Positions 57,245-64,000 of a stretch of 64,000 bases of DNA are shown here, in pieces; the stretch's first letter is position 1; every line of letters begins with the position of its first letter. The stretch spans positions 271,579,092 to 271,643,091 of the forward strand of contig CM054062.1 of NCBI GenBank assembly GCA_028641055.1, read 5' to 3'. The stretch is from Alopecurus myosuroides. Its lineage: Eukaryota; Streptophyta; Magnoliopsida; Poales; Poaceae. A program made the translations under genes and the position numbers. The notes beneath the pieces were generated by a model. The model searched no databases and had not been told where the DNA came from. It saw nothing but the letters and a program-made list of their open reading frames with translations.

Positions 57245-58953
57245 TGATGCATGTAAAATGCATAGATGAATTTTGCATATTTTCACATGGTTTTCTATTA
57301 CATATTGCATCATATAAGGGTATAATTCAATGTTTTATAGTATTTTGGGGTTAAATTACAAAGTCCCCCAACTTTTATGGAATTAACCCTGCCTGTCAGA
57401 AACCCCGTTTTCTATATTTTTGACGTTTCAGGGGGCGAACTTCCGCGAAATCACCTGAAAATCTGCGGGGGTCATTTTTTTGGAAGGAGAAGACTTGCGG
57501 GCGAAGGATCCACGAGAATTGGGCAAGGAGGCCCAAAAGAGGAACCTCCACGCGGCCAGATTCCTTGGCCGCGTGAGAGGCCCCCTTTTGGCCCCTGTGG
57601 CCCCAATTCCTTCCATCTTCGACTTACCGACTCCGTCTTGACCTAAAACCGACTATAAAAAGGGTCCCCCATACCCTTACGGAGGAGAGCGCCACCAAAA
57701 CACCGAAACACCAAAACAGAGACCAGAAGTTCCAGATTGGAGGGGGAAACTCCGGCGGGGCGCCGCCGGTGTGATCTCCTACCCCTCCAACGTCATCTCC
57801 ATCGACATCTCCATGAAGAGGGAGTAGTCCACCCCAGGGCTATGGGTTTGTGGAAGTAGCACTTGTATCTCTCTCTCTATGTGCTTCACTAATGAGATCC
57901 GTATGAGCTGCCTCACATGATTACGGGCACCGTTGTAATTCCTATGTGGTAGATCTTTCCTATGAGTTATTGAATCTGAGATTGCAATTGTTTCTCTTGA
58001 GTTATTTGAGTAGATGTATCTTATGTACCCCGTTCTTATTTTCTATCTTTGATCAATCTAGTTCTTGAGAGCGTGTGTGGGGTGATGGGTGCATTAGTTG
58101 GAGTAACGGGGGGTGGCTAGTGCTGTGAAAGTGACAGAAGTTCAGCGATCCACTTAGGTTTTGTTAAACCTTTCTTAGTTACCTCACTAGGGATAAAAAG
58201 GAGTACCTTGTTACCGGGGATTTGAAGTGACACTAATCAATCTCCATGACTAGATCTAGCAAGTTCTTACTTCAACTTCATGTCACATTGCTTAAAGCTA
58301 TACTCTGGTTTTTCCTTAATTATCGAGGTGTTATGATTTATTTCGCATCTTGGTGGAGTATAAGAGGGATCAATATGACCGTAGAGATCTCTATGCTAGG
58401 ACGTGATGCCCATATGAAAGTACTCAATGTTAAACATGTTATTGTAATCTCACATGTAATTCTTTATGTCCACCGTCTACCACTTTATTTGAGAGAATGC
58501 AAGTGTGAAACCATGAAACCCGGTCCTATTTTAATTATAAGAAAACACTCTAGTTACTTTGCTGCAATTTACTTTACTTGCACTTTACTTTACTTGCATC
58601 TCCAATTCGAATTTACATTATCTCCATCACCACTTGCATCACAAAAATACAAAAACAATCCATTGCATATTTATTTTCTCATTTGCATTTAGTAGTAGAT
58701 TTAATTATTGCACATTTACTTTCAGTTTTGCATTGCAATTTAGAAGTCTCACACCTTGTGCTTGACAACCACTTGGTGAGGTTGAGGGCACAAAATTCTC
58801 TACTTGTTTGCAGGATCCTGGAGGAAGCTTGGAAGGCAACTGCTGAAATACTGGCTCCCCAAGAGTTCGATATAAACCCTCGAGTCACCCTCGTGGGGAA
58901 GAAGGCTTGCCACAGGTACACACTCTGCACTTGGAGTCTCAACCTAGCCATCA
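57245..58953 (+). repeat. E2 3' LTR
   Basis: A direct repeat of 47145-48848, with TATAAAA at 57654-57660, followed by the duplication gagac. Confidence 0.93.
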
Positions 58954-59904
58954 GAGACCAAGAAGTACTTTGAGCATCTCATGAGCCAATTGGGAGAGGC
59001 CCATGAAGCTCTTGAGAAGAAAGGTGAGATTGAGAGAAGGGATGCAGATGAAATTGCATCCCTCTCTATGACTCTTGAGGAAGAGCATGATGGTAGAGTT
59101 TCTCTTCAGGAGGAACTTGAATATATTGAAGAAACTCATAATGAACTTGTTTCTAATATCACTAAGGAACGTGACCTTGCAATTGCTAAATATAAACAGG
59201 CTAAAAAGGATAAGGTTGAGTTTGGTGTTGGTCATGGTAAACTAACCCAGGAGTTTGAAAAACTAACCGAGGCTTACAAAGCTTTGGAGAGTCAACATTC
59301 TTCCCTCAAAGAGTTGCATTAACAACTTCAAACTCAACTTAATCAATTAACAACCCTAGCACCTCTACTTCTTTTTGTGATCATGCAAATATTATTGAGG
59401 AAAATGCTAGGTTGAAAGATGAGCTTGCAAGGCTCAAGGTCAAAGGCCCTCATGTTAAGAAGGTTGTGGTCTCTACCCCACAAGTGGTGGCCCCTAGTCC
59501 TCATGTGGTTGTTGCTAGACCACAATTGAGTGCTCCAAGGCCACAAGTGGGCAAGCAAGGTCTTGGATATGTTGCCAAGAAAAGAACAAGAAGAAGAAGA
59601 ACAAGAAGAAGGCCAACAATGGTGCCTCGGGTAGTATTGTCATCAGGGACAACACTACTCGTAGCACTCCCGCACAAGCAAGCAATGTTGCTTCGAGTAG
59701 TAGTGTCATGAGGGACAACACTACTCCTAGCATCTCCGCGGGAACTAACAATCCACACAATTTCTTATATGTTGATTATTATGGTGTTGTGCAAGCTAAA
59801 TATGTTGGTCCTATTGAGGGTTATATTGACTACACTATTTGGGTTCCAAAGACCCTTGTTACTAACATGAAGGGACCCCCCTCGGGTCCTAACTCTAGTC
59901 AATG
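58954..59904 (+). pseudogene. SIRE-type distal gag: coiled coil and Lys-rich tail
   Basis: The continuation of the Copia gag after E2. It begins with a heptad-rich segment (SLSMTLEEEHDGRVSLQEEL) up to a stop at 59320, then resumes in other frames with a Val/Pro stretch (VVVSTPQVVAPSPHVVVARP) and a Lys/Asn-rich block near 59575-59610. The last part (59708-59905, NNPHNFLYVDYYGVVQAKYVG) leads to the protease. Frameshifts near 59340 and 59575 break it. Confidence 0.7.
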
Positions 59905-59909
59905 ATCTC

Positions 59910-61298
59910 TTGCAGGACTATGCTTCCGGTGGGTCTAAATGGATAATTGATAGTGGATGCACTAGTCATATGACCGGAAGCAAAGAACTTGTTACGGAGT
60001 TGCGCCCAAATGACATACAAGCAACCGTTACTTATGGAGACTCGTCCTCATCTAAGGTATCGGGGTTCGACAAGGTTGTGATTGCTCCCGATATCACTAT
60101 CGTAAACGTCATGCTTGTCGAATCCCTTGGTTTCAATTTACTTTCCTTCCGCTCTCTTGGAAAGATGGGTTTCTCCGTCTTTTTTGATGAAGGTATTGTG
60201 GTCCTTTTGAGGAGCAAGACTCTTGACGTCGCATACATGGGATATGTTGAAAATGAGTTGTTCATGGTGGACTTTTCAAAGTCTACCAACTCTCAATCAA
60301 TGTGTCTTTTCGGAAAGGCGGACGTGGGATGGTTGTGGCATCGCCGCTTATCCCATGTCAACATGAGAACTTTGCAAAGTCTTCACAAAGGTGGCCTTAT
60401 TGTCGGACTAAAAGAAAATGTTTCCTTTTCCAAAGATCGCGTTTGTAGGTCGTGTGTTGAAGGAAAGATGCATGATATCTCGCACAAGGCCAAGACTATT
60501 ATTTCATCAAAGAGGATCTTGGAGCTTCTCCATGTTGATCTCTTTGGTGCCGTGCCCGAGGCAAGTCTTGGTGGAAAGAAGTATTGCTTGGTGATTGTCG
60601 ATGATTATTCAAGATACACTTGGGTTTATTTCTTCAAGTGCAGGAGTGAAACTAAACAAACCATCATCGACTTCTCCAACAAAGTGCAACGTCAACACAA
60701 TGTGCAAATCATGGCTATTCGGAGTGATAATGGTTCGGAGTTCACGAACTACACTTTGAATGAATTCCTTAGTGAAGAAGGCATTCTTCATCAATACTCC
60801 GCCACTTACACTCCACAACAAAATGGTATTGCCGAAAGGAAGAATTGCACTCTCTTGGATATGGCAAGGACCATGTTGGCGGAGTATTCTTCTCCCCAAT
60901 ATTTATGGGCTGAGGCCATATCCACCGCATGCCACTCCTCCAACCGCCTCTACATCCGCAAGGGCTTGGACAAGACTCCATATGAGATCCTCACCGGCAA
61001 CAAGCCCAATGTCTCCTACTTCTGTGTATTCGGTTGTAAGTGATTTTATTTGATCAAGGGTGTTAGGTTGTCTAAATTTCAATCCAAAACTATCGAGGGT
61101 ATATTTGTTGGTTACGGTGCCGAATCCCACACTTATAGAGTCTTTGACAAAGCCAGTGTGGTTTTCGAGGAAAATGATGGCTCCCAAGTGGCGCAATTTC
61201 ATGTTTCTAATGTAGATGTTGAAATGCCTCAAGAAGCCATAGGAAGGATGGGTGTGGGATTTTTCCGCCCCATCGAGGGACACCTTATGGCGACTTGA
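59910..61298 (+). pseudogene. SIRE-type protease and integrase
   Basis: A 377-codon frame with the protease active site (WIIDSGCTSHMTG), the GAG-pre-integrase domain (WLWHRRLSHVNMRTLQSLHK...CRSCVEGK) and the integrase core with D, D and E in LLHVDLFGAV, AIRSDNGSEF and NGIAERKN. A TGA at 61041-61043 breaks it; the integrase C-terminal part continues to 61298 (GVRLSKFQSKTIEGIFVGYG). Confidence 0.92.
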
Positions 61299-61362
61299 GA
61301 AGGACTATGCTCTACTCAAGTGGAGCCCTCTTCTACAATAGAAGAACAAGCCAAGGAGCCAA

Positions 61363-63285
61363 GTGATGCACCTCACCAATAACCTGTTGAAGACCCTACT
61401 CTTATTGACCAAGTCACTATGCAAGATGCAACCACTCCTATCATTCATGCTAGTCAAGGTCAAGGCCAAGATCAACCATCCTCATCCTCCTCTCCTCAAG
61501 TTGAAGCTAGTGATGATGATGATGATGATCAAGGTCAAGTTGGTCAAGATGGGGGATCAAGATGATCAAGTGATCCCTCCTCGCAATAATGAGGAGATCG
61601 AAGCCCACCGTGCTAAAAGGATAAGAAGATATTTGAAGCATATTGATGCCCAAGACAACAAGGTCTTGGAAGATATTCAAGCTAGAATATCCACAAGAAG
61701 GAAATTGGCACATTTTAGTGAGCATCAAGCTCACATATCTATGGTGGAACCAAAGAAAGTGTTTGAAGCTCTTGAGGACTCCGATTGGGTTGAAGCTATG
61801 CATGATGAGCTCAATAACTTTGAGCATAACAAGGTTTGGAGATTAGTTGAGAAGCCCAAAGATTGCCACAATGTTATTGGCACTAAGTGAATATTCAAGA
61901 ACAAGCAAGATGAGCATGGCATTGTTATAAGTAACAAGGCAAGATTGGTATCTCAAGGTTACACTCAAGTTGAAGGCATAGACTTTGATGAAACCTATTC
62001 TCCCGTGGCTTGCCTTGAGTCCATTCGTATTCTTCTTGCTTATGCATCTTCACATAATTTCAAATTGCAACAAATGGATGTTAAAAGTGCTTTCTTGAAT
62101 GGTCCACTAAAAGAGGAGGTATATGTTAAGCAACCTCCGGGGTTCGAGAACCTCAACTTTCCTAACCATTTCTACAAGATCGATAAGGCCCTCTATGGAC
62201 TTAAAGAAGCACCCTGTGCGTGGTATGAGAACCTTAGAGATTTCTTGGATGACCGTGGTTTTGAAGTTGGGAAGATCGACCCCACTCTCTTCACAAAGAG
62301 AGTAAAGGGAGAGCTTTTCATATGCCAACTCTATGTGGACGATATCATCTTTGGCTCAACTAACCAAGATTTCAATAATGAGTTCTCAAAGTTTATGACT
62401 GATAGGTTCGAGATGTCTATGATGGGCGAGTTTAAATTCTTCCTTGGTTTTGAGATCAAGCAATTGGCTCGTGGGACTTTCATTTCTCAAGCCAAGTATA
62501 CCCAAGACATGATCAAGAGGTTTAACTTCCAAAATGCCAAGATCAAGCCATCTCCTATGCAAGTCAAGTGCCACCTATCACGTAACCCGAAGGGTAAATA
62601 CGTGGACCAAAAGTTGTATCGTTCTATGATTGGTTCTTTCCTTTACCTTTGTGCATCTAGGCCCTATATCCTTTTGAGTGTAGGTTTATGTGCAAGGTAT
62701 CAAGCGGCTCCTAAGGAAAGCCATTTAATGGAGGTTCATAGGATCTTTCGGTATTTGGTTCATACCCCAAGGTTTGGTTTGTGGTACCCAAAGGGGGCAC
62801 AATTTTCTCTCAAGGGCTACACAGATTCCGATTGGGCGAGTGATCAAGATGATAGGAAGTCCACTTCCAGGGCTTGCCAATTTCTTGGTAGGTCTTTGGT
62901 GAGTTGGTCTTCCAAGAATCAAAATTGCATATCTATCTCCACCGCCAAAGCCGAGTATGTAGCCGTCGCAAGTGCTTGCACCCAATTGCTATGGATGAGG
63001 CAAACTCTCAAGGAATATGACATTCACTTGGATAAGGTGCCTCTTTTGTGTGACAATGAAAGTGCCATCAAGATCACCTACAACCCCGTGCAACATACAA
63101 GAACGAAGCACATTGAGATTCGCCATCATTTCATCCGAGACCATGTGGCAAGAGGTGATATTGCACTATCTTATGTGCCCACCAAGGACAATCTTGCGGA
63201 TATCTTCACGAAGCCACTCGACGATGCAAGATTCATGTTGTTGAGGAATGTACTAAATGTAATCGATTCTAGGAGTTTGACTTGA
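61363..63285 (+). pseudogene. SIRE-type reverse transcriptase and RNase H
   Basis: An acidic linker with a GAT repeat (about 61512-61530) leads to the reverse transcriptase (DWVEAMHDELNNFEHNKVW), with a TGA at 61888-61890 where the family has Trp before IFKNK. From 61891 the frame is open to 63285: [35 protein letters not shown], catalytic [11 protein letters not shown], then RNase H ([33 protein letters not shown]) and [17 protein letters not shown]. Confidence 0.92.
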
Positions 63286-64000
63286 GGATCTTGCACACAC
63301 CCCTATAGATGAAACGTGTTTGGGTTTAGGTGTAGGCATGGACATAGAGGGAGTGTTATCCTAACACACTGGGTTCTCCCTCCCCCCATTATGCCCAAAG
63401 CAAATATTCATTGTTATCTCTCTTTTTCTAATGTTGAATTGTGAGCTTCAATGTCGAGAATTGGCAATGTACCCAAGATATATATTCGCGGTAACATACC
63501 ATAATCTCTTACATGGTGTCTTAGGCCACCAACCTCTTCCTTTGAAGAGTTGGTTCTTGTTTGGTTTTTATGTGGTGTTTTCGTTGTGTTTGTTTTGCCT
63601 TCTCTCTTTTGTGTTTTGTGTCTGTGTTGGTTTGCAAAACACACTCTATCTTTTCCTTATTTGAATTTTGTGTTTTCTTGCAAAAGTTGGAGTGTGTAGT
63701 ACCATCTCAGTTTGTATTCTAATCCCAAGCCCAAACAATTCCTCCCTTGGACATTTCCTTTCTGAAAATTTCAATCTCTTTGATCCCTTGGTGGAATGAA
63801 GACCCGACTAGCGGTACTACCGCCACTTACGAGCGGTACTACCGCTATAACTGACAGTAGTACCCAGCGCATGGTACTACCGGTGGCTCTGCGCGGTACT
63901 ACCGCTGCAGGAGTTCGTGCCTAGCACAAACCCCGCATCGGTACTACCCCTTGGCCCAGGCAGTTCCAGGTGGGCGGTACTACCGCTGAGCGCAGCGGTA
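63286..64000 (+). other. SIRE-type 3' untranslated region with quasi-palindrome array
   Basis: Non-coding DNA after RNase H; no envelope-like frame is seen within the window. From about 63810 to the window end copies of CGGTACTACCG (central C) and half-sites recur. This is the reverse-strand form of the 11-mer in the 5' LTR. The 3' LTR should follow outside the window. Confidence 0.7.

Larger units (their letters stand above)
47145..58953 (+). mobile_element. E2: Athila-type Gypsy element lacking RT, RNase H and integrase
   Basis: LTRs at 47145-48848 and 57245-58953 (about 1.7 kb, TGATGCATG...AGCCATCA), target duplication gagac on both sides (47140-47144 and 58954-58958), and a tRNA-Asp primer site at 48859. 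The interior encodes only Athila-like gag and protease (49179-54789), then jumps to the non-coding 3' block shared with E1. A 3.7-kb solo LTR sits in gag. Without it E2 is about 8.1 kb. It is inserted in the SIRE-type gag. Confidence 0.92.
44044..64000 (+). mobile_element. SIRE/Maximus-like Copia retrotransposon, partial, split by E2
   Basis: It starts with a 1400-bp LTR (44044-45443) preceded by gcagg (44039-44043), the expected left target duplication. A tRNA-iMet primer site, gag with zinc knuckle, a long coiled-coil/Lys-rich gag tail, protease, integrase, reverse transcriptase and RNase H follow in Copia order. The 3' LTR is not reached. Without E2 the element exceeds 8 kb. Gag size, motifs and the non-coding tail after RNase H fit the SIRE lineage, like Maximus of wheat; the family name is my inference. 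Several frameshifts and stops are present. Confidence 0.88.

Noticed and set aside
61945..63285. Long reverse transcriptase frame considered as an endogenous pararetrovirus
   Set aside because: Domain order with integrase before reverse transcriptase, LTRs and tRNA-iMet priming identify a Copia retrotransposon; there is no movement or coat protein.
1..64000. tRNA, rRNA, CRISPR, operon or ribosome-binding-site features
   Set aside because: None seen; the genes are eukaryotic. tRNA-like matches are only primer binding sites of retroelements.

Overview
This window is nuclear DNA of a large-genome grass, most likely a Triticeae species (wheat, Aegilops, barley or rye group). The evidence is spliced plant genes with GT-AG introns, a plant PPR gene, and most of the length taken by nested LTR retrotransposons: Copia of the Tork- and SIRE-like types, a Gypsy element of the Tat lineage, and Gypsy elements of the Athila lineage primed by tRNA-Asp. 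Two LINE remnants, a hAT-like MITE and a solo LTR are also present. There is no bacterial or organellar gene organisation, and I saw no tRNA, rRNA or CRISPR array.

Layout. (1) 1-4.6 kb: a small U1/JAZ-type zinc-finger gene on the minus strand, with a decayed fragment of a WEB-family gene just past its 3' end. (2) 4.6-17.6 kb: a minus-strand LINE split by a Copia element (5649-17338, target-site duplication tcttc), itself split by a non-autonomous Gypsy-type element E1 (7480-14328, TSD gagat). A hAT-like MITE sits in the LINE. (3) 18.5-27.8 kb: the intact gene island, all minus strand. It holds a WEB1-like coiled-coil gene of about 1319 residues with nine 57-residue tandem repeats, and an intronless 958-residue PPR gene. 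(4) 28.9-42.1 kb: a complete Tat-lineage Gypsy element (TSD gtacg) whose gag-pol reads on the minus strand and which carries, on the plus strand, a multi-exon antisense gene with its own TATA box. (5) 42.1-64 kb: a plus-strand LINE ORF1 cut by a SIRE-type Copia element (from 44044, running off the window). That element is cut by E2 (47145-58953, TSD gagac), which holds a 3.7-kb solo LTR (49333-53030, TSD tagtg).

Insertion order can be read from matching 5-bp target-site duplications at every junction, so the nest is a layered record: LINE, then Copia, then E1 on the left; LINE, then SIRE-type Copia, then E2, then the solo-LTR element on the right. E1 and E2 are relatives. They share tRNA-Asp priming, related LTRs and a nearly identical block of about 2.35 kb before the 3' LTR, but differ in coding content: E1 has only an unrecognised 240-codon ORF, while E2 has gag and protease but no reverse transcriptase, RNase H or integrase. 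Both must have depended on enzymes supplied by another element.

The host genes look functional; nearly all retroelement ORFs carry stops or frameshifts. The most interesting observations are the intron-bearing antisense gene inside the Tat element, the modular E1/E2 pair, the opposite-polarity quasi-palindrome arrays of the SIRE-type element, and the coding minisatellites in two host genes.
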